From assembly GCA_015501075.1 (NCBI GenBank), contig JADNYJ010000061.1:124001-188000 (forward strand): a stretch of DNA of 64,000 nucleotides. The letters run 5' to 3'. Below the pieces are notes generated by a model. The model saw only the letters and a list, made by a program, of their open reading frames with translations, was not told where the DNA came from and made no database searches. Within the stretch, counting starts at the first letter, position 1; every line of letters begins with the position of its first letter. Positions 21,234 to 32,617 of the stretch are shown piece by piece. The position numbers and the translations under genes were made by a program. The DNA comes from Gymnopilus junonius (taxonomy: Eukaryota; Basidiomycota; Agaricomycetes; Agaricales; Galerinaceae).

Positions 21234-22772
21234 TCAATCTTTTCCTACACGGTCGTCTGAAATGTCAGAATGTGATTTGACGGCGTCTAAAGGAGTTTTT
21301 GGATATGGTAATTCTTCCGGTAAAGGGTCCGTGTAGGCCCATAGTACACCTTCTCCGTCGAGGAAGTCAACGCCCATCGCCTCAAACCTCTCGACCCACC
21401 AAATGAAGATGTCTTTGATGAGAGAATCTGTATGAGCATCGACAAGGAATCCGACAGTTTGAATGAGTTCCAGCTTCGGGTACTTTTCAATGTTAATGGA
21501 CATTAGATGATTCCTCATCGGCGTAACTTTATCAGGGTAAAGGCCTTCCGTATTACCGCCCCTTAGGCCAATACGGCGTAGATGGTGATGCATATGAGGA
21601 GCTATAATTGGTGATGTCACAGGAAACACGAGTGTCTCGAGATTTGGACAGATGCCTGGGCTTAGAAAGATGTCTGGTGGGATATGCGAAGCTGCTCTTC
21701 CTGGGACAGAGCTATCAGGGATAGGCTCGGTGTCCTGCGAAGGCGTGGTCAGATCTACTACCACAAGCGAGGGTCCATGAACCTTCAGAAATACTTGGAG
21801 AGATGGTTCATGCTTTTCTCCCCAAACGGGTGTCCTTAAGAAGAGATTTCGAAGGCAAGGTAAAGATAAATGAGCGGCTATATCTAAACTTGAGGAATAA
21901 GTTGAAAGAATGAGGTCCTGTACGTGAGGTAGAACGGGTCTCGATGAGGATTGCGTCCATGATAACGGGTCGCTTCCGACAAAATGTCGAAGGTCTAAGA
22001 CGCGTAATGCTTTAAAAGATCCAACGAATGTAGGCGCAGTTGATGTATTATTCTTCATACCGGGCGACATGTCCCTTTCATTCCAGTAGAATTCTGAGAC
22101 GGACGGTCCTAGTAATTTAGCGATGGCATCCAGAAACTCGGGTGGGAGGTAATGTCGCCAGTTGCCGCTTAATGTACGCAAGTTGGGACAATAATTAAGG
22201 ATCTTGAAGACCGTCTGGAGATAAGATATTTCCCCAGAGCCACGAGCAAACGTGTACACCTCTATATGTCGCACGAACTGACCATATCCTAAATTAGGGT
22301 TGGTCTTTTGGTTTTCCGAGTCTTTTGGTGTCCGACTACGTTTGAGGGCGTTGAGAATGATATTGGCACGAGGAGGGCTGCGAATAGCAATATGTTCATA
22401 AAGCATCTGCTGGGCGACGTTCCTCCAAGATTTGGACACAAGAACCAGAGAAAGCTTGGTCCGCATAGCTGATAGGGGAGTGTTCGCGCCCAAAGCGTTG
22501 GTTGTCGTCCGCTTCGGGGTGAAGGGATCGAGGGGTTTAATCGTGACATTGCGGTGAACGTACGTGGCAAACTGAAAAATCTCCAACCAAACTTCGACTG
22601 GGAGATCTGGCAGCTTTCGCAGTGATTTGGTGCCGACATTAGATCGTATAGGGGTGTTGACGATGAAAGGACTGAGTCAAGGTAAGGGGGAGGTTCTGGA
22701 AAACTTCAGGGGCATACATTACCAGCTGAAGGGGTTTAAAAATGCCTGGATTTGCTGGACTAATGTTAGCAT
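21234..22772 (-). CDS. F-box protein with leucine-rich region
   Basis: Two exons, 22772-22723 and 22671-21234, give 495 residues. An F-box-like motif lies at about residues 38-75 (LPDLPVEVWLEIFQFATYV, then LVSKSWRNVAQQMLYEHI). A long Leu-rich segment follows with repeated hydrophobic spacing (LRVLDLRHF, VQDLILSTY, CLRNLFLRT). This layout is typical of the large F-box families of Agaricomycetes, which supply substrate receptors for SCF ubiquitin ligases. The specific target is unknown. It is divergent from the Vps3844-like gene, with 136 bp between start codons. Confidence 0.8.
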
Positions 22773-22908
22773 GATGGAAGTAAGAAACAAAGACCGCGAG
22801 TCACGACCCCAGGACGCGACTGTTCAATAAATTAGGGCATGATCTGCACAAACATGAGCAAACAACGTTTTCTTGGCGCAGTGGCCGCTGGATGAACAGG
22901 CGACGACT

Positions 22909-24051
22909 ATGCTTTCCTCAACACTTTTAGCGCTCTCGGCCGCATTGCAACTAGTGCAAGCCATTGACGTTTACCTTTCACCACCGTCGTCACTCCTTCG
23001 CTCGAGATTGTCGCCAGAACAGGCGAGCGCCGCCCTTTCACGTCATCTCGGTCTTGAGGCCTTTGAGCCGTTTCAAGAATGGACCCATTATGAAGAAAGT
23101 TTCGTCGGACAAGGCTTAAAGAATGCCCTAATCTTGGCAATAGATCAAAATGACGCGCCTGGTATGGTTCTCAATGTCCCCGGGTTTCTGAGCTGACTAG
23201 TATAATACAGCTATTCTGCCGTATTCTCTTCCCCATGCTTTCAGTCTGGAACAACCACCATCGACACAGATTTCTTCACCTTCCTCTGTTCTATATACAT
23301 ATCTCCACCACGCAAGCCAGACCTACGATTCCATATATTCCTCGTTCGACTTTGGCGAACCCAGTGACGTTGCCTCACTTGTGTCTTTCCTCGAATCTGC
23401 AGACCAACCTTCTCTTGTTGCCATAGAACTAACCAAACTTCACGAAATCCGTGAAACCTATGGTCGATTTAGTGGAGCATACACCCAGGTTACCGAGGAA
23501 CTGCACTCTCTCTTGGAACGACTCTGCGGAGATGACCGATTCAGCGTTGCCGTTCTTGAGTTTGTCCCCACATCCTTTAGATTGGAAAAGCGACAGGATC
23601 CCAAACAGACTCAAATACCCCTTCCACCAAATATTCCGGCACCCCAGCTACCCATTGGTGCAATATCGACTTGCTTTACGACCCTCGATGCTTGCAATAA
23701 TGGCACTTCCACTTGTTCAGGTAGAGGCCAATGTGTAGAAGCTTCCAAAGCTGGGCGGACATGTTTTGTCTGCAGCTGCGGAGCCACAAAAACAGGGGAG
23801 GGCAATCAGGTTAAGACAATACATTGGGCTGGAGAGAGTTGTGAACGCAAAGATATTAGCGGGTTTGTCGCTGTATATTTTTGTATATGTAATTACTGAC
23901 ATTTCCCCCTAGGCCATTCGTTCTCATTTCTGGAACTGTTCTCGCGATTATCTTGACGATCATTGGCTCTGTTTATCTGCTTCATAGCGTGGGTAATCAA
24001 CCATTGCCAAGCACTCTGCTTGCAACTGCTGTGAATGCCAGGAAGGAGTGA
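22909..24051 (+). CDS. Vps3844-like (DUF3844) type I membrane protein
   Basis: Exons 22909-23161, 23211-23862 and 23913-24051 give 347 residues. A signal peptide occupies about 1-20 (MLSSTLLALSAALQLVQA). A luminal domain follows. Near the C-terminus a Cys-rich EGF-like module (CFTTLDACNNGTSTCSGRG, CFVCSCGATKTG, WAGESCERKD) precedes a transmembrane segment (FVLISGTVLAIILTIIGSVY) and a short tail. This arrangement matches fungal proteins annotated as Vps3844/DUF3844, linked to the ER and vacuolar sorting. The second intron joins DIS to GPFVLISG in frame, restoring the family motif. Confidence 0.88.
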
Positions 24052-25488
24052 GGATTTCATGCCTCTTCCAATTTCGTCCATTACGACGTTTAATTCATCA
24101 GCGTCGGATATAATGTCAAATCTGGATGTTGCAACGCCACATCTTCTAATTGGCTAGGTCTCTTGTATCAGGATCATTTGCAATTATCATTATTTACCCC
24201 ACTTTCAAAGTCGATGAATATCAAATGGAGTAAAATAACACCGGTTGAAAGTCTCTGCATGTCTTTATTATGAAACCATGGCGCCGATTCTTTTTACTCG
24301 TGCTATCTTCACTCAAGGTAATCTTCAAATCAACATTCTTGTATTCTTATAATCAACACAAGTGGTGCTAACCTGACACAACTGACCTGCTCGCTTTTCG
24401 TCATTCATCAAACCCTGGAGGTCTGCTATCCACAATTAGACTATGCTAACGTTTTTTGACCCATGTTGTCAGAGGATGCATATGGGTTATAGTTCTGTCA
24501 ACAGTTTCATACCCCCGGGCATTCGACCGAATCTTTCTAAATCGGAACAAACCGCCTGTTTGCAAACATTCACTTTGAGTTTGCCGCTAAGTAACTTGTG
24601 ATTTACCGTGACTCGACTGAACATGACATAACGATTGCCATACTGAGCATTCGATTCGGAGCAGTAGTAACTGCTTTTCTCGTCAGTAAGCTTCACTGGC
24701 CTGGAGTTGCCTGTTACATTGTTGATTGACTGTCCAGTCCAGCGCCCTCTTTTGGTTTGCCTTTCTGCAACAAGGTCATATGCAGTTCTTCATTAACGTA
24801 AAGCGGGCCGAGAAAATTCCTGCACCTCTTGCCCCCATGTACTTTACCAGCACCACTCTCACGCCAAAACGAACTCGGTCCCATGTATCCCTCCAATAAA
24901 AAATTATCAAAGCAATAGCAAGCCCGGTAGTCATTTAATAGGCGAAGATGTGCGTAGTTACACATACAAGTTACACGCAGCTTATACGGTTCCGATGGAA
25001 CCCAATTTAGTTATCAAGCCTACTGTGATTCATCAAATTAACATGACCTCGCTGCCCTTGAAGATTTTTTAGCAAATAACGAGAAATGTCAGATTCTAAT
25101 CATTTCGTAACACACAAATCGCTTGTACTCTGCATTTCGAAACTCGCGAGACTTTCTCATCCTTTTCGGTCAGAACGGTGACTTCTCGATATTCGATGCT
25201 CACATAGGCTTCCCAGATGAAGCGATCAAATGTATGTAGAGGCCGTCAATTAAGGCCGGGATTGGCAATGCCAATTTGTCCCCACGCAGGGCAAGTTTAA
25301 ATTTTCGCGTAATATAATAAGGTATATGTATTAAAGCTAGGGCGACGATCGTTCAGCGAAGATCCTTGCGTATTAAATAGCGGGCGGAGGCTTACTCAGC
25401 CTGTAAGTTTATCGTACATACGACACTAGGGACAGATGTCAAAGCGGCAATGATAATATCCACAAGCTCCATAGAATGTTATGGAGAG
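24052..25488. other. Intergenic region without a supported gene
   Basis: Roughly 1.4 kb with only short frames. I see no domain, tRNA or transposon end. Confidence 0.4.
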
Positions 25489-26103
25489 TCAGCCCTCGAT
25501 CCTAGGACTTGCATTATTCGGTCTAAGCAGCTTGTCGCCAAATCCGCGGGACGTCAGTAGCATGAGCACTTTTTCGTCCGTGGGATGTCTTCTCGGAGGA
25601 GGATGGTCTTCCAGGTACGAAAGCGGCACCAGGACTTCTCTTTGTCCCTTCTTGCTATTGTCAGACTTCGAGCTCGCAGGACCAGACCGATATGGCATTG
25701 GTTCTGGTAGGGAGCTGTCCGACCACGAATCCTGTTGATAAATTGAGGGCGACACAGTAGGGGGGGAGGCTCTAGGCGCGTAGGGCACATATTCGAGGTG
25801 AGAGAATGTCGAGCTGTCGGGCTCGGCATTAAAAATATGTTCTGGTCTACCCTTAGCAGATCGTGCACTTTTATATTTGCCGTGAGGTACAGTTAAATTT
25901 GCCAGCTGAGGAATGTCATCGATGGTCCTTAGTCGACTGACTGTCTCTTCCGTAAAGTAAGCAACTGCAGGACGCATGGTTTGACGATGGGCATGACAAG
26001 AAGGCACAAAGAACCTTACTGAGATGCCACTTGCGCCGTCCTCGAGGGGTGTCGACGTAAACAGTGTAGGTCTGTTTGGTGAGGATAGAACGTGACGCAT
26101 CAT
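25489..26103 (-). CDS. Hypothetical protein
   Basis: An open frame of 205 codons from ATG 26103. The product is Ser/Pro-rich with basic patches (KYKSARSAKGRPEH, SSKSDNSKKGQRE) and no recognised domain or transmembrane segment. Length and lack of stops make it plausible, but there is no motif support; a small intron near 25990-26030 is possible. Confidence 0.35.
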   Translation of the reverse strand: MMRHVLSSPNRPTLFTSTPLEDGASGISVRFFVPSCHAHRQTMRPAVAYFTEETVSRLRTIDDIPQLANLTVPHGKYKSARSAKGRPEHIFNAEPDSSTFSHLEYVPYAPRASPPTVSPSIYQQDSWSDSSLPEPMPYRSGPASSKSDNSKKGQREVLVPLSYLEDHPPPRRHPTDEKVLMLLTSRGFGDKLLRPNNASPRIEG

Positions 26104-29100
26104 AGGATGGTGACCTGGCACAAGGAATTATTTAAAAAGGGAAGAGGAGGAAGGCGAAGAAGTACTGCACATATTGTCTACATATAACTGTTGCGAAGGC
26201 TTCTCGTGATAGAAGAGGAAACCCTGGTGAGGTAGCCTGGGTTAATTAAAGTCATGTAAACTGGATTCTTAAATGTTTTTACCTCCCGTACTCGAGATGG
26301 ACCCCATCGAATACCTTGCGCTTGCAGGTCAGGAACGAATCTCGCCAGCTTCAGGTGTGCTCACCGTCAGTCCACCTTTCAATCCCAACCTGCATCTGGA
26401 CAGTCAACAAATTTTCAAAAGGATAGTTTGTCGACAGCCATTACCCCAGTCAATTCTGCCTGCGGACCCCTTTCCTCCCACACATAGACGGACCCCGTTG
26501 TTATAAGACCTCTCTCTTCCGTGTCCAATCGCCGGGTGACTATCGGGAAAATGTTGAGGAAGACAGAATGGAATATGACTCGAGCATCAACAGGAGACCT
26601 GATACGAATCCCTGTAAGAGTTGCGCGTTGCATAACACCAGAGAACGAAACAACAAGCCAGGAAGTGGAAGGGGAGATGCTAATGACATAGAAATTGGTC
26701 TTGTCTTTAACTGGACTGCCGGCGCCGTCACTAAGTTTTCGCAGGACTCAGGAGACTGATGGCTTTACGACACACACTCAAAGAAGGCCATCCAAATTAT
26801 GTCCGATATTAGAGTTTTAGGAATCCTTGGAGATCAGGGACGAAGGCCGATGAGAATGAAATGTGGTGGCGTTCCTGAAGTGAACATTCATTATGGGCAC
26901 ATAAGGTCAATCGAACAACTGATTGGCGGCTTACTTCGACCTCCTCATATGGCCTCAAAGCTAATCAGGAGTATGAATTGCATGCGAATACATTTGCATA
27001 TGTATTTTTGCGAGGCCAGTCGAGTTTCTCATCCGCTGCTCTATTCATCGACCGATGGTATGGATGTCGGATGGCCATCGTGGTAGAAACAAAACGATAT
27101 CACCCTCGCGATGAGATTCCTATTATAAGCACTGCACAAAGGTATGTCACTCTTCCTACTCGTATGTTATAATTACATGTAATTGAATAATGCATAATGT
27201 TTCGTCTCCGCCAAGTCTCCGCTTCCCGATAATTTCTCGGCCATTTCTCGGCCGGACACCCGAAATCCGAGATACGGGGAACCTTGAGAGTATGACCCGA
27301 GTATGACCAGATATCTAGATAGGAATCAAGGAACACCTATTACATAGATACATATTCTCAACCATCAGCCATCTCCGTCAAGCTTCAGTACGCAGTCTCA
27401 CGGCGTTTTCCAGGGGACAGACGTCCGGGTGATGAATTCATGGCAACTAATTGATCCTGTAAATTCCAAATTCAAATACATATGTGATACAGCGCCGATG
27501 GTAAGGAATGCATGATCCTGCATACATATTTGTTCTAACTGCCTGCTTGCGTTTGGGACGCACAAGGGACGCACTCGGACGTATAGACTTTGATGTACAT
27601 AAGCACTGTACTGTTGGTAATTGGTAATCATTATAAGCTGGCTACGTTACATAAGAACTCAGGTAGTACGATGACGCATACCTCGCCAGCCGTTGACAGG
27701 ACAATAACGGATCATCCTCCGGTCCGGTTCATAGGCGCCGCCACGGCCCACTGCACTTGCAAGTTGCACTGCATACAGCATGCTTTTTTACATAGTCGTT
27801 GAATGCTCCTCTGTGCTTTTCATGCGACGTTCAGCTTTAAATGATGTAGACTGCCATGCATTATTATTTCTTCCTTTCTTTTGTCAAGTCACGAGCAAGG
27901 TACTTAGGCTATTTAAGTAAGTATCTTGCAATTTTCAGAGCTCAATTTGACAAGAATACTTTATTGGAGATCAAAATCAGCGTCAGGGAATTTCTAGCAA
28001 CTTGTGGTATCTAGACACTCCCAAGCACAATTTCCAGACAACTCACCTTGGTCAAATGTCCTGCCCATTCTCTAGATCTGTATAAGTACTTATGCCGAGG
28101 GATTTACGGGGGGCTTGGGCAGGTGCCGAGCGTGCCGAGAGTCACGTGCTCGTGACCTGCAATCGAGGGCGGACGCGTCGCGTTCGAGCGCCTGGGTGTC
28201 CTCCAGAGTCGAGAGAACTTGCAGGCACGGCTTTCCCCAGCTCGATCGGGATGGACACCGAGGGCGGATTGATGGGACTGATGCGCTGGGTGGCCCAAAA
28301 ATAGCCCACTTCTCAGCCCATCACTTGGCAGCGGGATGCGTCTTTGGCAGCCGTCTTCGGTCTCATCTCGAGCTCTGTTCGCTCCCTCCCTCCCTTAAAC
28401 ACATCTTATGTACCAAAATAATTACACAGAAATGCAGAAACATGTACTAAATATATTACAATGGGAATAAACAGTGGCAATGGCCTTTTCAATGCAGTTG
28501 AACTGGGTACTGCTTCTGCAGGCTGCAATTTGAGCTGGTTCAAGGCAATAAGTATTCCTTTTGGCGGACATAAGTTCAATAAGTAGCTTATCTGGAGGGA
28601 TTTACGGTAAATCCAGCTCGCTTTACACTGGATTTACACAAAGTGAGCTGGTTCATTTCCGCTGTAAAGCCAGAGCCTCGGAGTGATGGGTGGCTCAAGC
28701 TCTCCCAAGCATGCCGGTGTGAGCTCATGTACACTCTAGACACGTCTTTTCCATACCTTTGAACTTCAAAAAAATTTCTCTGCCTCCTGAAAAGAATGCT
28801 GAAATTTTGGTGATCTATTCTCTTTGACTAAAAAATTTCCCTTGAGTCCCTACTGTACATGACTCTAAAAAAAGCCTTTGTAATTGACTTCCTTTTTGAC
28901 TTCCTTTCCGCAAGCTCAGCTACCTTCATGTGCAATCACATCACGCCTAGCCCAGAACTGGACGAGTTCTGATGCATTCCGGGGCACCATCCTCAGGTCC
29001 GTGCTAAAAATATCTGGCTTTACAGGCTTTACAGTAAATCTATCCAAATAACCCTACTTATCTACGACTTTCGTCTTAAAACGGATACTTATCAGGAAGT

Positions 29101-31707
29101 GCATTACCGCGTGCATTGCATCTTAGAATAGTTTATTGTCGTGCCCAAAGCAGTTCAAGTTTGGCTTGAATATCCGAGGAAGAACCAGTACTCCTTTGAC
29201 GACATTGAAAGCGGAGCTTCTGTCAAGTCTTCGTTGTGTTTGTGTTGTGCAAAGATAAAGCGGTATGGCACATGTTTAAAATATTGGAACATATATCTTT
29301 CGCAGCAAGTAAAGCCCATCGTTTCTTTTAAGCGAATTGGGACATCCAAATTTACTTGCCTGGGACAGAGAATTACATAGGGTGAGAAAAAGTTCTCGAA
29401 TTTGAATCGGCCGTCAGTTAAGCCAAACTTTGAGAGGGAAGGAGTCACTTTTTCTGATGATCGATTGCAGTGATTCCGAGTCAACATTGACGGCTAATTT
29501 AAAATGAATGTTGATGATTATGAACGTTTGAACATGTGATTGAGTGTGGCGCATATCTCATATCATTTGAACATACCAAATTTAGTCATTTAGGACCTTG
29601 GAAGTCCGGCACTCATCAAAGTCTAGAGGTCCGCTGCTGCAGAGAGTGGTCTACTTCGGTTGGTCAAAAGGGTTTGCGTCATAGTTTAGGTTTCCACGTC
29701 TTAAGGATGTTCCGAGGCCCCATCTGACCCCCTTACGGCAATGCTGGCGCACGTCCGTATCCAATTATAATGAAGTATTCCTTGATAGCCGCGAAATTCC
29801 CTACCATATGCATCGTTCTGTGTTCATTTCGAAGTGGCATGTTAAGTATACTCCGCGAATGTCTTCGGGTAAAGTGGGTTAATGATGGACGTCCTAGATG
29901 CCGAGAAGGGCCACCCAATCAAAACGACTCAAATGCAACAGCGAGGGTCGCCTGCTTAGCCCAACGTCAACAAATCAGGCTGGTCATTGCGTCAGTGTCG
30001 TGCGAGGGATCCTACCCTTGCCAGTGCGTGGGTTCTTCAGGACTAAAGGCGATGCCGTAGGCAAGTTCGCCGTCTCTCACGTCACTGCCCACCTACGACA
30101 TCGTCGCTTTGGATAGGCCACAAAAAATAGACTCGTCTTTAAATTGCTCAACGTTTCGCATCATATCGACAAGAGTTACGTTATCTTGATGATTGAAGTA
30201 TCCCGTTCCTGTATTTTCTAAGACTGGATGTTCGCCTCCTCACGGTCGCCATACAGCCTGGTCCGGAAAACTGGTCCATAGGGTCCCTCATATTAGCGTG
30301 GACTTGGTGGAAGTTCCTTGACGAACGCCTCTGCTGGTCAGTAGACCTCTTGTACTGCCAAGGATACGTGATTCTTTTGGGTCAAGGAACCGGGCCATCT
30401 CAAAAATCCCACATCGAAGCGAACACGGGAGCCATAGCCACCCGGCAGGCGTTGACATTGCTGTTGTGGTGCATGTGGTCATGGATCATACATTTCACGG
30501 TCCTCAAGTTGATGATGAAAGACTGAGGAACAGGACCTCGTTCAGATAAACTTTGCCGCTCTTCGTCCTTGACTGTAGGTAGCTCCACTTTTTGCCCATG
30601 CAGTGGATATACACGAGCATATGTAATCTGACATCTTGCCAAAACTCTTTCTATGGAATCCGGCCATCGGGTGCTTCGACTTCATAGAGAATTTCGACAC
30701 TTCGTGCCAGAAGCTCGTAGTCCTGGGCGTCCGCTGTAATGACGCTCATGACTTAGAATGAACGCTTCCTAGCACGTTCGACGTTGGACTATTCGAATAG
30801 TGCATCAAGGCCTGCGCTATCTTGCTAGTTCGGTGTTTGAGGTACGGATCATGATAGGGGGCCTTAAGCCACAAGACCGAGTGATGGCAGAGTAGTTGGA
30901 TGTAGGGCCGTCGCGTAGACCAAACCTAAGGTAAAGTGTAGGATTCCCGTTACGGCGACTGCCTCTGACATACGCGAGCTCAAGAGAAGCTTGTTTGCCA
31001 TAATTTATGATCTTACTATGTGCAGATTATAGAATCAGTGAAGTCGTTAAACTTTTCATGCAACTCACTCGCAAGCAGAAGTCTACACGAAGAGCGCGGC
31101 AGATGCGTGGCCATGGTCAATCGGAGTTTCTTTCTCTGTTTCTGGTTTGTGGTACAATAAGCAAGTGGAACGGGATAGGCTGTGGGGTAGTGCGGGGTAT
31201 GTAAGTAGTAAAAAGGACAAGAGTGTTCAAAATGGAGATCATATCTATAACAAGTAACAAAAGAATGCAGCTCGAAGGCAAAACGAGGAAAAAGTATGGC
31301 TCGACTGATCTTACACTGCACGAAGGTCCGAGTCCCACACTTTGCACTTGCCAATCTGGGGCACGGAGAGGGTCCAAAGGTAGATGCACATGGATAAAAT
31401 GATCCAACGTGGACATGAGGGTTCGAAGAAGGAGGAAACAGCAATTATGATTGACAGCGAATCTGGAAGCTGTCCGATAATAAATTAAAGAACGACAAAA
31501 TAGGAAAGTGTTGCCATGTGGGGAGTGAGTATTCTTCCATCCAATGCAAGTAGGACCTCCAACCATGTGTAGGATTGTAAAGGAGTGTGGTGTATAGTTG
31601 AGTTGATGACGTGCAGGTCCCAATAAACTAAAAGCCGTATTATCGGTATATGGTTCGTTGAAGTTTCGTATATCATCCAGGTCATGACGCATTAAAAAAG
31701 AGGTTAT
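26104..31707. other. Gene-poor 5.6-kb region
   Basis: Many short frames on both strands, none longer than 191 codons and none with a recognisable domain. A 191-codon frame at 31117-31692 (minus) has low-complexity hydrophobic composition and no family match. GC content rises near 28090-28380. A short hairpin is at 27895-27929. No complete transposon could be delimited. Confidence 0.4.
27895..27929. repeat. Short imperfect palindrome
   Basis: Arms GCAAGGTACTTA (27895-27906) and TAAGTATCTTGC (27918-27929) pair over 12 bp with one mismatch around an 11-nt loop. It could be a cruciform site or a transposon remnant; nothing else defines it. Confidence 0.4.
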
Positions 31708-32548
31708 TTACTTCCTGTGCTTCCTTTTCTTTGCGCCATTAACTATCGAACCTGCTTCAGTGATCATCTTCTCCAGTTCGCCGCTCTTTTCCAGCTCGTG
31801 GATGTTGTCTAGAGAGGAGTCTGTAGGTTTGCCTCCAATGATTAAGACGGGCAGTTCGGGAGAAGGGGTTAATCGAGCGAGCATTGGTATTAGGACGTCA
31901 GCATCGTCGCGCACATCGACATCAATGATCGTGGGCGCTGGGCGGAGGTACAATCCTGAAAGGACGCTCTTGATTTCACGGGAAGTCGGTGAATAAAGCT
32001 AAAGAGGGGTAAGAATGAGAATCTTAATAAACGAAGGATCGATGCTAACTAACCTTGGAATAAAGGAAGACAGGATTTCTTTGCCAAACCTCCTCCACCA
32101 TTGCCTTGACTTCATCATGAGCGCGCGGCCCTCGTGTGTCAAAGTCCAGGACCAGCTGGGGGTCAATGGGCTGCGAGGGATCGACGGTCGAAGGTATGAC
32201 ATTCTGTGGTAAACTGGCTAAAAAGCTCGTGACAGCCGCAAGCTCCTCAGCTGCATCAAGCTTTAGAGGTAGTTTAACGTGATGATGACCCTTTCTATGG
32301 CCGTATTTATTTGAAAAGTCAGACAAACGAGAGTTTTGTATTGTCTCCAAGGCCAGAGCTAGCTGGTCAGCAGCGGCATTTTCTGAGCGTCGGAGAGCGA
32401 GCGCGGGTGACAGAGATGTACTGTGTGCAATAAAAATGTAACTGGTGAGGCACACTAGGATGATAAGTGCGGCAAATGTGGTGCGTTGCTTGGGCTTTCG
32501 AGGATGGAGAGCGGCAAGAATATGAGTGAGGTGAGGTGATAAGGACAT
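31708..32548 (-). CDS. Membrane-anchored glutaredoxin-fold protein lacking active-site cysteines
   Basis: Exons 32548-32054 and 31998-31708 give 261 residues; an in-frame upstream ATG at 32617 would add 23. A single hydrophobic segment near residues 25-45 (FAALIILVCLTSYIFIAHS) suggests a type II anchor. The C-terminal 100 residues have glutaredoxin layout: PVFLYSK, then the active-site position, then RPAPTIIDVDVRDDAD, ELPVLIIGGKP (cis-Pro loop) and LEKSGELEKMI. Where glutaredoxins have CPYC or CPYS, this protein reads LYSPTSRE, with no cysteine. A redox role is therefore doubtful; a binding or scaffold role is possible. The splice site falls exactly before the active-site segment. Confidence 0.75.
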
Positions 32549-32617
32549 TTTAGAGGTGTAGTCGGGGAAATAATCCTGATGAAGAGGAGTGCGACTGTTG
32601 ACTCGAGGAAGAGACAT

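Noticed and set aside
31117..31692. 191-codon minus-strand frame
   Set aside because: Hydrophobic, His/Tyr/Leu-rich composition without motifs, and other overlapping frames of similar quality; treated as chance.
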